DNA of 64,000 nucleotides. Source: Nautilia sp. PV-1. GTDB taxonomy: Bacteria; Campylobacterota; Campylobacteria; Campylobacterales; Nautiliaceae. Below, in pieces: positions 45,505-55,723 of this stretch (position 1 is the stretch's first letter; each line of letters opens with the position of its first letter). A program made the translations under genes and the position numbers. The notes under the pieces are model-generated. The model saw only the letters and a list, made by a program, of their open reading frames with translations. It ran no database searches and was not told where the DNA came from. The stretch lies in NCBI RefSeq assembly GCF_004006315.1, contig NZ_CP026530.1, positions 1,292,501 through 1,356,500 on the forward strand. The letters run 5' to 3'.

Positions 45505-46930
45505 CGTAACTCACTTTTGCAATGTAAATTCCCAAATTGTTTTTTATTTCGCTTGAAGTTACGTTTTTATATCCCATTGAATTTAAATCTTTCATAAGCC
45601 TTGCTATATCCGAAGAATTATCAAACGTACTAGTAAGAATAAGCTGTGTATGAGTCCCTTCTTTGTCAAATGATATAAGTTTAAGACTGTATTTTTTTAA
45701 TTCTTTTACCAAATCCGCCAACTGGTTTGTAACAGGCTCCTGTTTTTGAATATTATCCAGATAAAGCACTTTTCCGGAAATATCCGATATCTGTTTTTGC
45801 AAATCAATATTCTGTTCGTGCAGTTTGACCGCTTCATTTTGAAACTTGGCAATTGCTGTTTTTAAAAGCTTCTCTTCCCTTTGTATTCTTTGAACTTTTC
45901 TTTTTAAAACTAGTATTTTATTTTCCTGCTGTTTTAGAGTCTGATATTTTATAAAAGCATCTGCAGCCACAAACCCGAAACAAACGACAGCCAGCAAAGA
46001 CAAAGTGCCTGTTTTAGTTTTATAAAAAGGCACGGGTTTAGGAAAAATAGAAAAGTTTTCTTCCTCATTTAAATAATGTCTGCTGTTATATACGGCAGCC
46101 GTATAATCAAAAGAATCATAATCGGTATTATCCAGGGAATACTTTTTAAATTCTATACCGCTGAGATTCCAAAAATTTTCATAATTTTCAATCAAACCTT
46201 TTATTTCAAAAGGAGAATATAAAAAAATTCTTTCTATTTTAGAAAGGGAGTAATAACTGACCGAATAATTGATTAAATTGTTGACTTTCATAAAAAACTG
46301 TGAAAAAAAGTTCTCAATTGCGCTATATGTTTCTTTGTCTTCATAATTTTCTTCATTAAAGCCTTTGGTTTTAAGTATTTCTATAACTTCTTTTAGGCTT
46401 TTATCAAGCTGTTTTGCAAGAGAAGAAAGTTTAGAAATACTTTTAACAAACACAAATTCTCCGTTTTCAAAACAGCTTAAAAAGGCCTCTTCCTCATCCA
46501 AATAGATAAAGGCGTCATTTTTAGGAGCAGCTCCCGTTATATCGTAATATGATTTAAATATTCTGGGTTTGAGAGAAATAAAATCGATATATTTAAAAAC
46601 CTTGAGATATTTTTCAAATTCTTTTTTTAAAACTTCCGTATCAACCACAAAAGCTTCAACATTATAAAACTCTTCAAACTCTCTGAAAACATAACTTATT
46701 TTATATTCTTTGTTGTAATCTAAAGACCCTTCGGTAAAAACATACTTCTCAGCCTCAATTTCAAGCATATCTTTATCAATGTTTTTTGGAAGTTTAAAAG
46801 TAATGTTTAAAACATTTTTATATCCGATTGAAGATGTAATAATACCTTTTTCATATGAAAGTTCTTTTCTGATTATTCTGTCATTTTCGTTAATATAAAT
46901 ATAATTTTCAGATAAATAGATTACTTTCAA
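45497..46930 (-). CDS. mshI: MshI-like (PilM-PilN fusion) pilus assembly protein
   Basis: This 477-residue protein has an actin-like PilM-type cytoplasmic domain (about 1-310; NDAFIYLDEEEAFLSCFENG), one TM helix (TGTLSLLAVVCFGFVAADAF), a long coiled coil and a PilN-like periplasmic end (LADLVKELKKYSLKLISFDK; SSDIARLMKDLNSMGYKNV). A fused layout is usual for MshI. It starts with TTG after AAGGTGATACA. Confidence 0.82.
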   Translation of the reverse strand: MKVIYLSENYIYINENDRIIRKELSYEKGIITSSIGYKNVLNITFKLPKNIDKDMLEIEAEKYVFTEGSLDYNKEYKISYVFREFEEFYNVEAFVVDTEVLKKEFEKYLKVFKYIDFISLKPRIFKSYYDITGAAPKNDAFIYLDEEEAFLSCFENGEFVFVKSISKLSSLAKQLDKSLKEVIEILKTKGFNEENYEDKETYSAIENFFSQFFMKVNNLINYSVSYYSLSKIERIFLYSPFEIKGLIENYENFWNLSGIEFKKYSLDNTDYDSFDYTAAVYNSRHYLNEEENFSIFPKPVPFYKTKTGTLSLLAVVCFGFVAADAFIKYQTLKQQENKILVLKRKVQRIQREEKLLKTAIAKFQNEAVKLHEQNIDLQKQISDISGKVLYLDNIQKQEPVTNQLADLVKELKKYSLKLISFDKEGTHTQLILTSTFDNSSDIARLMKDLNSMGYKNVTSSEIKNNLGIYIAKVSYDE

Positions 46931-46934
46931 TGTA

Positions 46935-47384
46935 TCACCTTATAGCTCCGGTTATCGGATATATCGTTATATTCTGTTCTTTATTCCTGTATTTTAGCGA
47001 AATAATTATATTAGTATGTACCATTTTTGTCAAATCAGTATCTATTTCCCCGTCAAAAGGTCTTCCTAAATAGTCAAAGCAAAGAGTGTTCCCGTTTAAA
47101 CCCTGCAATACACTTATATCAGATTTAAACGTATAATGAACTTTTTCGCTTGAATTTTTATCCTCGCTGTTTAACCAGTCTTTATTAAAAGTAATACACA
47201 CATAATCATCTGTTCCTGTTGTTTTGTAACCTAACGCATTTGATTTTGTCTGCAGTATTTTTTCTTTAAGCATTTGTGTATCCACCGTAAGTGTTTCATC
47301 CGGTATAAACTGCATTCCCACAAAAGTAAGAATACCCATAATAACAATTACAAAAATCAGTTCTATTAAACTAAACGCTTTCAT
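46935..47384 (-). CDS. Minor pseudopilin-like prepilin (MSHA type)
   Basis: This 149-residue prepilin starts MKAFSLIELIFVIVIMGIL, then has an all-beta C-terminal domain with two cysteines (DDYVCITFN, NTLCFDYLG). Its Cys-containing DYLGRPF strand recalls MshC/MshD-type minor pilins. The start overlaps the stop of the preceding prepilin-like gene by one base. Confidence 0.85.
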   Translation of the reverse strand: MKAFSLIELIFVIVIMGILTFVGMQFIPDETLTVDTQMLKEKILQTKSNALGYKTTGTDDYVCITFNKDWLNSEDKNSSEKVHYTFKSDISVLQGLNGNTLCFDYLGRPFDGEIDTDLTKMVHTNIIISLKYRNKEQNITIYPITGAIR

Positions 47385-47830
47385 TACGGCCTTTGCAGTG
47401 TGATTTTTTCTAATTTTATTTTTTTATCGTTGTTTTTAGGATTGCTTGTATTACTCTCAACTGTTACTTTTAACAACACATATCCGTGCGATTCCGGTGT
47501 GGATATTTTTACGGCATTTCCACACGGACAGTCGTTTAAATCATAACAGTAATACCTTAAAACATCTACATTAGCTGTAAATCTTTTATCTTCGTCTTCA
47601 AAAGTCATATGTTCCAAACATCCGTTATTCGCTTTTCTGTCATATCCTTCTATAGCCTGAATAGAATTTTCTATAGCGCTTTGCATAAAAAGCTGAGCCC
47701 TTTGCTGAAGATAAGAATCTCCGGTATGTTTAACCGTAACAAATGAAAATTTTACTACGATAACCATTAATGTCGCAACAAGCAGCATTATAATCAAAGC
47801 GCTTATTACCCCGAAACCTTTTCTCTGCAT
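47384..47830 (-). CDS. MshP/PilX-like minor prepilin
   Basis: This 148-residue protein has MQRKGFGVISALIIMLLVAT, a prepilin-like N-terminus without the Glu+5, as in MshP/PilX proteins. Four cysteines follow (GCLEH, YCYDLNDCPCG). It lies between other minor pilin genes. A role in pilus tip assembly is inferred from the synteny. Confidence 0.75.
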   Translation of the reverse strand: MQRKGFGVISALIIMLLVATLMVIVVKFSFVTVKHTGDSYLQQRAQLFMQSAIENSIQAIEGYDRKANNGCLEHMTFEDEDKRFTANVDVLRYYCYDLNDCPCGNAVKISTPESHGYVLLKVTVESNTSNPKNNDKKIKLEKITLQRP

Positions 47831-47831
47831 T

Positions 47832-48788
47832 TTAAAAAGCCACCTTCTGTTTTGATACCGATATATTTATATCGGCTCTGCTTTTAAAAAGCTCCAGTTT
47901 AAGCATAAGATGATAATTGATTTTTTTCACCCTGAATGATTTTACATTTGAAGCCAGCAAAGTAACGTTTCCGTCTCCGCCGTCACCGCAAAATGTCTCA
48001 CCCAGCCACGGTCTGTAATTATAAAACAAAAGCAGATCGTCGTTTTTAAACTTGTCAAAACTTACGCCGCAGTTCCATTTTGAGATATTTAAATCTTTTT
48101 TTAAAGCTATGGCATAGGCGCTGTCTGCCAGATAAAACTTTTCATATATTTTAATTCCGGACACATCACTTCCGTCATACCTTGTGAGATTAAGATCACA
48201 GTCGCTGCCGTTTTGGGTATAACTGCTTATACGAAAAACATAATCGGCTCTGTTTCCGTGCCAGCCGAAAGCGTTTTTATATTTATACAAAGCGGCTTCG
48301 CTTCCCCTGTCAAAACTTCCGGCAAATATCACTGACGTCAAATCCTTAAGCGTTTTTGCAGTACTGTATTTATTCTGCAGTATTGTATTTATAAAACTGC
48401 TGTTGAAATCAACGGCTTTTAAAACAGGCTTTTTACTTGCATAAAGATCCGCAAATCCGCTGAGATTCGCATCCACCATCGCATCATTCAGATAACCTAT
48501 CCATTCCAAAACAGGAAAATCGTCAGTGTCAGTTATATTTCCGATGTATTTAAAATTCCCGGTAGACTGATTATAGCCTATTACACTTAAAGGAACCCTG
48601 TAATATATGAGAGACGCCACCTGGTCTAAAACCTGCTGGGAAACAAATTCAAATTTAGAAGTCTGTTTTGCGATGTAGTTTCTTACATACAGCTTGCTGA
48701 TAATCTGAAAACCGCCTATTAAAATAAAAGCCAGTATTACAATTACAAAAATCGCTTCTATTAAAGTAAAACTCTTTTTAATTCTCAA
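47832..48788 (-). CDS. MshO-like large minor prepilin
   Basis: This 318-residue prepilin begins MRIKKSFTLIEAIFVIVILA. The TTG start and the GGAG-containing ribosome binding site both lie inside a heptamer array (48780-48812). The long C-terminal domain has a paired-cysteine region (WNCGVSFDKF, GETFCGDGGDG). Size and position match MshO. Confidence 0.82.
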   Translation of the reverse strand: MRIKKSFTLIEAIFVIVILAFILIGGFQIISKLYVRNYIAKQTSKFEFVSQQVLDQVASLIYYRVPLSVIGYNQSTGNFKYIGNITDTDDFPVLEWIGYLNDAMVDANLSGFADLYASKKPVLKAVDFNSSFINTILQNKYSTAKTLKDLTSVIFAGSFDRGSEAALYKYKNAFGWHGNRADYVFRISSYTQNGSDCDLNLTRYDGSDVSGIKIYEKFYLADSAYAIALKKDLNISKWNCGVSFDKFKNDDLLLFYNYRPWLGETFCGDGGDGNVTLLASNVKSFRVKKINYHLMLKLELFKSRADINISVSKQKVAF

Positions 48789-48812
48789 TTCTCAATTCTC
48801 CATTCTCAATTT
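48780..48812. repeat. Heptamer array, unit AATTCTC
   Basis: Three exact AATTCTC units and one CATTCTC. In the gene direction (GAGAATT) the array begins within 7 nt of the TGA of the upstream prepilin gene and runs into the next gene's start codon. Confidence 0.9.
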
Positions 48813-48814
48813 AT

Positions 48815-49444
48815 TCACCACTGTACGCTGTTTATTTTAATATGCCCGATATTGGCGCTGTAATAACTGACTGAAGATATTGTCTGATTATTAAAAGAAA
48901 CGGTTACATTTATTCTTTTGATATTTGTTTTGGTGTTGTCGCTGGTTTTGGTAAAGTGAAAAGACAGACTGCCGTTTGAATAATCGCTTTTATTCCATTC
49001 ATCCGTATAGCCTGCAGTAATTTTTAGCGTATATACCACTCTTCCGTCTTTTGTGGTATTCTCTTCTATTCCGTTGTAATCGTCTACGTCGTCATAAGGA
49101 GGTTCGTTTGCGTCCTTGCCTATACTGCTCTCGAAAATTCCGTCTTTACAGTTTCTGCTTCCCGCGAACCCTCCTAATCTGTATCCGCTGCTTGCATTAC
49201 AGTCCAAAACGTTTTTAGGCGGGTCGTTTACAAGAAGTATATCGTCGTAATTTGTGTTTTGCTCGTCATATTCCTTTAACGAAATATCCATTATTTTAGA
49301 CATCATATTAAATATCGCGTCCTCTTTTTTAGAAAATTCCAAAGATTTATTGCTTATATATATTATTTTAGGAATCACCGTAAAAACAGCGGCAATTATT
49401 ACAATCGTAAATATAAGCTCAATTAAAGTTAAAGATTTCCTCAA
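48815..49444 (-). CDS. MshD-like minor prepilin
   Basis: This 209-residue prepilin begins [20 protein letters not shown]. The C-terminal domain has two cysteines ([18 protein letters not shown]) and an all-beta tail. It starts with TTG overlapping the prfB stop (TTGA). A heptamer array follows its TGA. Confidence 0.82.
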   Translation of the reverse strand: MRKSLTLIELIFTIVIIAAVFTVIPKIIYISNKSLEFSKKEDAIFNMMSKIMDISLKEYDEQNTNYDDILLVNDPPKNVLDCNASSGYRLGGFAGSRNCKDGIFESSIGKDANEPPYDDVDDYNGIEENTTKDGRVVYTLKITAGYTDEWNKSDYSNGSLSFHFTKTSDNTKTNIKRINVTVSFNNQTISSVSYYSANIGHIKINSVQW

Positions 49445-50544
49445 TCCTCTTTTTCCTTTTCAGAAATTAAAACATCCTCAATTACTTCGTCCAAATCGCC
49501 GTCAAGTATGTCGTCTACCCTTGAATAAGCTTTATTGCTTCTGTTGTCTTTAACCTGCTGATAAGGGAATAGAACGTAACTTCTTATCTGATGTCCCCAT
49601 CCCATCTCGTCTTTAGGTTTGCCTTCCTCTTCGGCTTTTCTTTTTTCAAGTTCAAGTTCGTACAGCTTTGATTTAAGCATTTTAAAAGCCATCTCTTTAT
49701 TTTTATGCTGGCTTCTGTCAGTCTGACATCCTACAACTATACCTGTAGGAATATGCGTAATCCTTACGGCACTTTCGGTTTTGTTTACGTGCTGGCCTCC
49801 GGCTCCGCTTGCGCGGAAAACGTCTATTCTTATATCTTTAGGATCAATTTCTATTTCAATATCATCGTCAATTTCCGGAGAAACCTGAACAGACGCAAAT
49901 GAAGTATGTCTTCTTCCGCCGCTGTCAAAAGGAGACACCCTCACAAGTCTGTGAATACCGTTCTCAGCTTTCAGATATCCGTAAGCGTTTTCCCCTTTTA
50001 CAAGAAAACTCACATCTTTTATTCCGGCCTCGTCTCCGGCCTGATAATCAAGAACGTCAACTTTCCATCCTCTTCTTTCGGCATATCTCAGATACATTCT
50101 GTAAAGAATCGAAGCCCAGTCGTGGGATTCTGTCCCCCCGGCTCCCGGATGTATTGAAATAATTGCGTTTTTAGAATCGTTTTCATCACTTAACATCACT
50201 TCAATTTCCAAATCCCTTATGGCTTTTTTCAGCTCTTTTACGTCTTCAAATACTTCGTTAAGGGTTTCTTCATCTTCTTCCATGCTTGCAAGCTCGAACA
50301 TGTCTTTATTATCCTGAAGGGCTCTTTTGGCTTTTTCGTATTTTTCAAGTTTTCTCATTATCGCATTTTTTTCTTTTTGCACTTTTGCGCTTGTTTTAGG
50401 GTCGTTCCAAAAATCGGGATCGTTTTCCATTTCCTGAATTTCTTTTAACCTTTTATTTAAATTATCGGGTTTTAAAATAGATTCTATATTCTCAATTTTA
50501 TTCTCCAGCTCTTTTATTAACTCGCTGTATTCATAAGCATCCAT
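49441..50544 (-). CDS. prfB: Peptide chain release factor 2
   Basis: This 367-residue RF2 reads UGA and UAA. It has the SPF recognition tripeptide in [15 protein letters not shown] and the GGQ catalytic loop [14 protein letters not shown]. The frame is continuous from ATG, so the programmed +1 frameshift found in many prfB genes is absent. It lies upstream of the pilus genes and overlaps the first by 4 nt. RF2 would compete with Sec-tRNA at the UGA codon in this window. Confidence 0.97.
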   Translation of the reverse strand: MDAYEYSELIKELENKIENIESILKPDNLNKRLKEIQEMENDPDFWNDPKTSAKVQKEKNAIMRKLEKYEKAKRALQDNKDMFELASMEEDEETLNEVFEDVKELKKAIRDLEIEVMLSDENDSKNAIISIHPGAGGTESHDWASILYRMYLRYAERRGWKVDVLDYQAGDEAGIKDVSFLVKGENAYGYLKAENGIHRLVRVSPFDSGGRRHTSFASVQVSPEIDDDIEIEIDPKDIRIDVFRASGAGGQHVNKTESAVRITHIPTGIVVGCQTDRSQHKNKEMAFKMLKSKLYELELEKRKAEEEGKPKDEMGWGHQIRSYVLFPYQQVKDNRSNKAYSRVDDILDGDLDEVIEDVLISEKEKED

Positions 50545-50602
50545 TGCCGTCCTTTTATAACGTATTAAAATTTATATATAATTCTACCAAAAAAGGCGGC
50601 TT

Positions 50603-51421
50603 ATGAAAATTTTAAATTCCCCAAAAGAAGCCATCGAATTCAGAAAAGCCCTAAACGGAAGTATCGGATTCGTTCCTACGATGGGAGCGCTTCACGAAGG
50701 ACATTTAAGTTTAATAGAAAAAGCAATAAGTGAAAACGATTTTGTAGTAGTTTCCATTTTCGTAAACCCCACCCAGTTTTTACCCGGAGAAGACTTGGAC
50801 AAATATCCAAGACGCCTGGAAGCGGATTTTGAAATATGCAAACGCGCGGGAGTCGACGCAGTTTTCACGCCTACAGCCGAAAACATGTATACTAAAGATG
50901 AAGTTTTAATAAAAGCCCCTAAAATCAAAGGTTATATACTCGAAGGTTTTAACCGTCCGGGACATTTTGACGGAGTTTTGCAGGTTGTAAACAAACTTTT
51001 CAATATTATAAAACCTGCAAAAGCTTATTTCGGCAAAAAAGACGCCCAGCAGCTGTATCTGATAAAACAGATGGTTAAAAATTTTTTCTTTGATATAGAA
51101 ATAGTTGAATGCGAAACCAAAAGGGAAAAAGACGGACTGGCGCTTTCAAGCAGAAACGTTTATTTAAGCGATGAAGAGAGAAAAAGGGCGCTTAGCATCA
51201 GCAAAGCACTTAAAAGAGCCGCCAAACTTTCGTCAAAGACAAAAAACATTGAAGAAATCAAAAAAGAAATGCTTGATATTCTAGATGTGGACGAACTTCA
51301 GTATATCGCATTTGTCGACAGGGATTTCAATTATATTAATAAAATAAAACCGGGAGATACTATTATTTTAATTGCGGCAAAAGTCGGAAACACAAGGCTT
51401 ATCGATAATATATGGATATAA
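50603..51421 (+). CDS. panC: Pantoate-beta-alanine ligase
   Basis: This 272-residue enzyme makes pantothenate from pantoate, beta-alanine and ATP. The HIGH-type motif is [14 protein letters not shown], then [18 protein letters not shown], the GRPGHFDGV-like [24 protein letters not shown] and [18 protein letters not shown] precedes the ATG. Its 3' end meets the MshQ-like gene head to head. Confidence 0.97.
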   Translation: MKILNSPKEAIEFRKALNGSIGFVPTMGALHEGHLSLIEKAISENDFVVVSIFVNPTQFLPGEDLDKYPRRLEADFEICKRAGVDAVFTPTAENMYTKDEVLIKAPKIKGYILEGFNRPGHFDGVLQVVNKLFNIIKPAKAYFGKKDAQQLYLIKQMVKNFFFDIEIVECETKREKDGLALSSRNVYLSDEERKRALSISKALKRAAKLSSKTKNIEEIKKEMLDILDVDELQYIAFVDRDFNYINKIKPGDTIILIAAKVGNTRLIDNIWI

Positions 51422-54127
51422 TTATCTAAATATCTTCACTCCTCTTTTGGTTGAATTGGTATCCGTTACATTGGCTTCAGTACCGTTAAATTCTCCGCTT
51501 CCGACTTCTCCTTCATTATTTGTATTCTGCCATGAAACGGCAAAACAGAAATGGTTTAAACAGCTGGAATTATTTGAAATATCATATTTTTCATAAAATT
51601 TGGAATACCAGAGCCACTTGAGATTCGGGCTTAACAGATGAATAACCGCATAATTGATATTGCTGTTTGTTCTGTCTATTTTAAACGTAATTTTCCCGCC
51701 GTTTATGGAAACAACACTGACCGTTACGCCGTTTAAGGTATTTGATGCGTTAAAATCTTTTGAAACGACAATTTCCGAATCTGTAACATTGCCGTCTATT
51801 ACGGAATGTTTATCATTTAAATACCAGTTGTAAACAAGCTCTTTTGTGCCGGGATTAAGAACTCCGTTTCCGTCATATACGATAAAAGGATACGTTTTGT
51901 TAAAATCGTTTTCCACAGCCAGAACATCGCTTAAAAGCAGATTGCCGTAATAATATCTGGCGGTTTCATTTAAATTCAATGTTCCGTTTGCATCGGTATC
52001 GTTAACGTCAATGTCTGTAATATTAAATTCAAAAGGATTTAAAACAACCGATGAGTTTCTGTCAAAATTGAAATATACATTTACGCTGGTTGATCCGTTA
52101 TTATCGGTAGTAAAATTATTTTTATTATATACAAACGTAACATTTTCATCTTTTGAAACGTTGCCGTCATATTCCGTGCCGTTGGTATCTATATATTTAT
52201 ACAGTATCTGAGACACATTAACTTCGACATTGTTATGTGCTATATCCACGGTAATGTTTTTAGCATAACAGTCTTTATTGTAATTGCTTAGCACATTTCC
52301 GTTTTTATCAACTGCCGTAATATTCAGCTCCAGTTTAGAAGCGATATTCAAATCTCTGTCATAATAGGTAAAATTGCCGTCTTTATCATAATTTTCAAAA
52401 AGCGCACTGAGTTTAAAATGATCCACACTAAAATCCAGCACATCCGAAACACTTTGTATAAACCTCTGAGTATCATTTGTATCGTCACTGTCTACTAAAG
52501 CATATTCACTACTGTTTACTTCTTTTACCGTTAAATTCAAATCTCCTACTTCATTGTAATTAAGCGTTAAATTGGCTTCACCGTTAACGAAATTCCCTCC
52601 TGAAACTTTATTTAAAATTCCGGTTTTACATCCGCTTTTTGTTTCGTTATACTCTAAATCCACACTTTGTCCGTTAACATATACCGTCTCGTTATAATCT
52701 TTAACTGGATTTCCGTTTTCATCGACGGCTTTTATCGTAATATTAAAATCATTCCCGGCCTTCACCGCATTAGGAATATTAGTAATTATAAACTTATAAG
52801 GCCTGACGGCAAAATTATCGGTTGAATTTGATTCGTTTACATCGGTAGAAGTATTGCTTAAAGCCCTCCCCTGAATATTTACCTCAACACATTTTACGGC
52901 TCTGTCGACATTAAGAGTGTTTTCATCAAGTGTCATACATCCGTTAGCGTTTGTCTGTCCGCAGTTATTACATATAACTTTGCTTCCGATCAAATTACCG
53001 CTGCACTGACCGTTACTTGAAGAATCGTAATAATACAATGTGACTTTCGTAATATTAGCTTCCAAAGGAGTATCGGTATCAGGATCTTTTGCAAGAAGCG
53101 TCAAATTAAATTCTTTATCGGCAAGTTTTGTAGTAATATTATCATCCCAGTCGTTTACTGCATTACACTGTGTAATATCCGATATATAATCCACTGCATT
53201 GAATGTAGTGTTTGTCTGTTGAGGATTATTTACACAATGAGGAACAACTATAAACTCATCCCAAGAAAAGTCATCGTAATCACCCCACCAGTTGCTATTG
53301 GAAATTATTTTAACTTTTCCGTTAAAAGGACCTTTAATCAAATTTTGATAAACATAATGCAGATCGTAAACACCGTCATCATTTGTATTTATATATGCAT
53401 ATCCTGCAAAATTACCATTTACATAAAACTGTATTTGATTTTTATTCTTATAATCAATATCTCTTACTCTATATAAATAAAAATCCACAGAACTTACACT
53501 GCAGCTTACATTAAAGTCATATGTAATTTCTGTACCCTCGTTATCATCTGGATACCAAAACGGCTTATTCCAATCATCACTTAAATCATCATACCAGTCA
53601 TTATTATTATCTTCATCATCACCTATATGATGTCTTTGAACAAAATTTTTAATATTTTCATCATTATCGGAGGTTAATAATTTATAACCTTCAAAATAAA
53701 AATCATCAATATCATCTACATCACTTTTATTACAATTTTCTTTTTTACCATCTGCATAACAGACACCTTTTACCGCAATTGTATGAAAACCTGCTTTTAA
53801 TGTTAAATTAAAGTAAATAATATTACTTCCCTTTGTACCTCTTCCTACTCTCTTTCCATCAATATATACCTTTATTCTGTCATCAGATTCAATACCTATT
53901 GCATTTACCAATTCTACACCGGTAATAGTTATATCTTTTGATATGTAAAAGTTTGTAGGATTGTTTAGATAATAATTATAAGTATGCTCTCCATCAAAAG
54001 TTATTGGTTCTTTAGGAATATATCCACTAAAATCATCGTTATCCCCTATATGTAAATAACCGTTTAAATAAATATCTGCTCTTACAATACCAATTAACAA
54101 AAAAAATAAAACAATTATCTTACGCAA
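51422..54127 (-). CDS. Large secreted MshQ-like protein (DUF6701-like)
   Basis: This 901-residue exported protein starts with a signal peptide (MRKIIVLFFLLIGIVRA). It is rich in Asp, Asn and Thr with many beta strands, including Ig-like segments of the form ITIKAVDENGNPVKDYNET and LNITAVDKNGNVLSNYN. Such repeats and the FAVRPYKF segment resemble MshQ/DUF6701 proteins of MSHA loci. The C-terminus includes LKWLWYSKFYEKYDIS. It probably sits at the pilus tip or cell surface. It starts with TTG overlapping a small membrane gene. Confidence 0.75.
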   Translation of the reverse strand: MRKIIVLFFLLIGIVRADIYLNGYLHIGDNDDFSGYIPKEPITFDGEHTYNYYLNNPTNFYISKDITITGVELVNAIGIESDDRIKVYIDGKRVGRGTKGSNIIYFNLTLKAGFHTIAVKGVCYADGKKENCNKSDVDDIDDFYFEGYKLLTSDNDENIKNFVQRHHIGDDEDNNNDWYDDLSDDWNKPFWYPDDNEGTEITYDFNVSCSVSSVDFYLYRVRDIDYKNKNQIQFYVNGNFAGYAYINTNDDGVYDLHYVYQNLIKGPFNGKVKIISNSNWWGDYDDFSWDEFIVVPHCVNNPQQTNTTFNAVDYISDITQCNAVNDWDDNITTKLADKEFNLTLLAKDPDTDTPLEANITKVTLYYYDSSSNGQCSGNLIGSKVICNNCGQTNANGCMTLDENTLNVDRAVKCVEVNIQGRALSNTSTDVNESNSTDNFAVRPYKFIITNIPNAVKAGNDFNITIKAVDENGNPVKDYNETVYVNGQSVDLEYNETKSGCKTGILNKVSGGNFVNGEANLTLNYNEVGDLNLTVKEVNSSEYALVDSDDTNDTQRFIQSVSDVLDFSVDHFKLSALFENYDKDGNFTYYDRDLNIASKLELNITAVDKNGNVLSNYNKDCYAKNITVDIAHNNVEVNVSQILYKYIDTNGTEYDGNVSKDENVTFVYNKNNFTTDNNGSTSVNVYFNFDRNSSVVLNPFEFNITDIDVNDTDANGTLNLNETARYYYGNLLLSDVLAVENDFNKTYPFIVYDGNGVLNPGTKELVYNWYLNDKHSVIDGNVTDSEIVVSKDFNASNTLNGVTVSVVSINGGKITFKIDRTNSNINYAVIHLLSPNLKWLWYSKFYEKYDISNNSSCLNHFCFAVSWQNTNNEGEVGSGEFNGTEANVTDTNSTKRGVKIFR

Positions 54128-54359
54128 ATTTAACTCCGATCAGCAGTATTATTAATCCAAAAACTGCAGGCATAATTATTTTCATCAAACCTCCGAATTT
54201 CTTATAAAAGACCCATTCCACCCAAAAAACAAAAATATTAAAAGCCGCAAAAAAAACATATTTCCCAAAATAATTTAAAGTAGGAATTAAAAACATATCT
54301 ATCTTAACTATTCCTATAATCGTCAAAACAAGCCCTACAATTAACCCGATTTTTTCCAT
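54120..54359 (-). CDS. Small membrane protein of unknown function
   Basis: This 79-residue protein has about three hydrophobic helices (MEKIGLIVGLVLTIIGIVKI; YVFFAAFNIFVFWVEWVFYK; IIMPAVFGLIILLIGVKFA). I chose ATG 54359 (AAAAGG six bases before) over an in-frame GTG five codons upstream. It overlaps the MshQ-like gene. No family is recognised. Confidence 0.65.
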   Translation of the reverse strand: MEKIGLIVGLVLTIIGIVKIDMFLIPTLNYFGKYVFFAAFNIFVFWVEWVFYKKFGGLMKIIMPAVFGLIILLIGVKFA

Positions 54360-54424
54360 CAGCAGCCTTTTCACATTTTACATAATTATAACACTTTTGA
54401 TAAAATTTTAAAAAAAGGATTTTC

Positions 54425-55723
54425 TTGAAAAAACTTTATTTAGCATCGTTAGGATGTGTTAAAAACCTTATAGACAGCGAAGTAATGCTTGGCCGTCTCA
54501 AAGACGGATACACTCTTACCGACAATCCTGACGAAGCGGATCTGCTTATAGTAAACACCTGCGGATTTATTAATCCTGCAAAAGAGGAATCGATTCAGAC
54601 AATACTTGAACTGGCTGATGCTAAAAAAGACAATGCGGTTCTTGCTGTTACGGGATGTCTTAGTGAAAGATATAAAGACATCCTTCCAAAAGAGATTCCG
54701 GAAGTAGACATATGGACGGGAGTCGGAGATTTTGATAAAATAGACAAACTTGTAAAAGAAAAAAAATCCGAATTTTCCCCAAAAGTTTATTTGATTCACA
54801 ACGACGAAAGAATAATAACGGGCAGCAGCTACCACGCATACATCAAACTCTCTGAAGGCTGCAACCAAAAATGCGCATTTTGCGCCATTCCGAATTTCAA
54901 AGGCAGACTAAATTCAAGAGAAATTCCCGAAATCATCGGTGAAATTAAAAGATTAAAAGATAAAGGTTTTAAAGATTTCTCACTTGCTTCTCAGGATTCC
55001 AGCTCATATTTAAGGGATAAAGGCATTAAAGACGGGCTTGAACGATTAATTGACGAAATTGATAAAATCGAAGATATTACCGTTAGAATCTTATATCTAT
55101 ATCCGGCGACAACAACCAAAAAACTGATAAGAAGAATATTCGCTTCCGAAGTTGTAGAAAACTATTTCGATATGCCTATACAGCATATAAACGAAAAAAT
55201 GCTGAAAATAATGAAAAGACCCGGAAGCGTTGAAAAACTTAAATCACTTCTGTATGAAATGAAAAAAGAGTTCAGTTTCATAAGGACATCCGTAATAGTA
55301 GGTCATCCTGGAGAAAGCGAAGAAGACTTTGAAGAGCTTAAAAATTTCATAAAAGAGTTTGAATTCGACAGGGTAAACGTATTTGCATATTCCGACGAAG
55401 AAGATACCGCAGCTTTCAAAAGAAAAGACAAACTTCCTCAAAATACAATTGATAAAAGAGCGAAAGAAATGGGAAAAATAGTAAAACAGACAACTAAAAA
55501 CGCCCTTAAAAAATATCTGAACAAAACCTGCAGATGTTATCTTGACGGACTGACGGAAGACGAACTGTTTTACAGCGTCCGCCCTAAACTCTGGGCTCCA
55601 GAAATAGACGGAGATATTTTAATTAATGACAGCGAAATAGAAAATCTTGAAATAGGCGGTTTATATAACGTAAAAATAGAAAATCAGGCAGGAGAACAGT
55701 TAATTGGAAAAATCATCAAATAA
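54425..55723 (+). CDS. rimO: Ribosomal protein uS12 methylthiotransferase
   Basis: This 432-residue radical-SAM enzyme thiomethylates Asp88 of uS12. The UPF0004 cysteines lie in LASLGCVKN, VNTCGF and VTGCLSERY, the radical-SAM cluster in GCNQKCAFCAIP, and a TRAM domain closes the protein. The TTG start follows AAAAAAGGAT. It overlaps tilS by 20 nt. Confidence 0.96.
   Translation: MKKLYLASLGCVKNLIDSEVMLGRLKDGYTLTDNPDEADLLIVNTCGFINPAKEESIQTILELADAKKDNAVLAVTGCLSERYKDILPKEIPEVDIWTGVGDFDKIDKLVKEKKSEFSPKVYLIHNDERIITGSSYHAYIKLSEGCNQKCAFCAIPNFKGRLNSREIPEIIGEIKRLKDKGFKDFSLASQDSSSYLRDKGIKDGLERLIDEIDKIEDITVRILYLYPATTTKKLIRRIFASEVVENYFDMPIQHINEKMLKIMKRPGSVEKLKSLLYEMKKEFSFIRTSVIVGHPGESEEDFEELKNFIKEFEFDRVNVFAYSDEEDTAAFKRKDKLPQNTIDKRAKEMGKIVKQTTKNALKKYLNKTCRCYLDGLTEDELFYSVRPKLWAPEIDGDILINDSEIENLEIGGLYNVKIENQAGEQLIGKIIK

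Noticed and set aside
49441-50544. Programmed frameshift in prfB
   Set aside because: The frame is continuous from ATG to stop and no in-frame TGA is present near codon 25.
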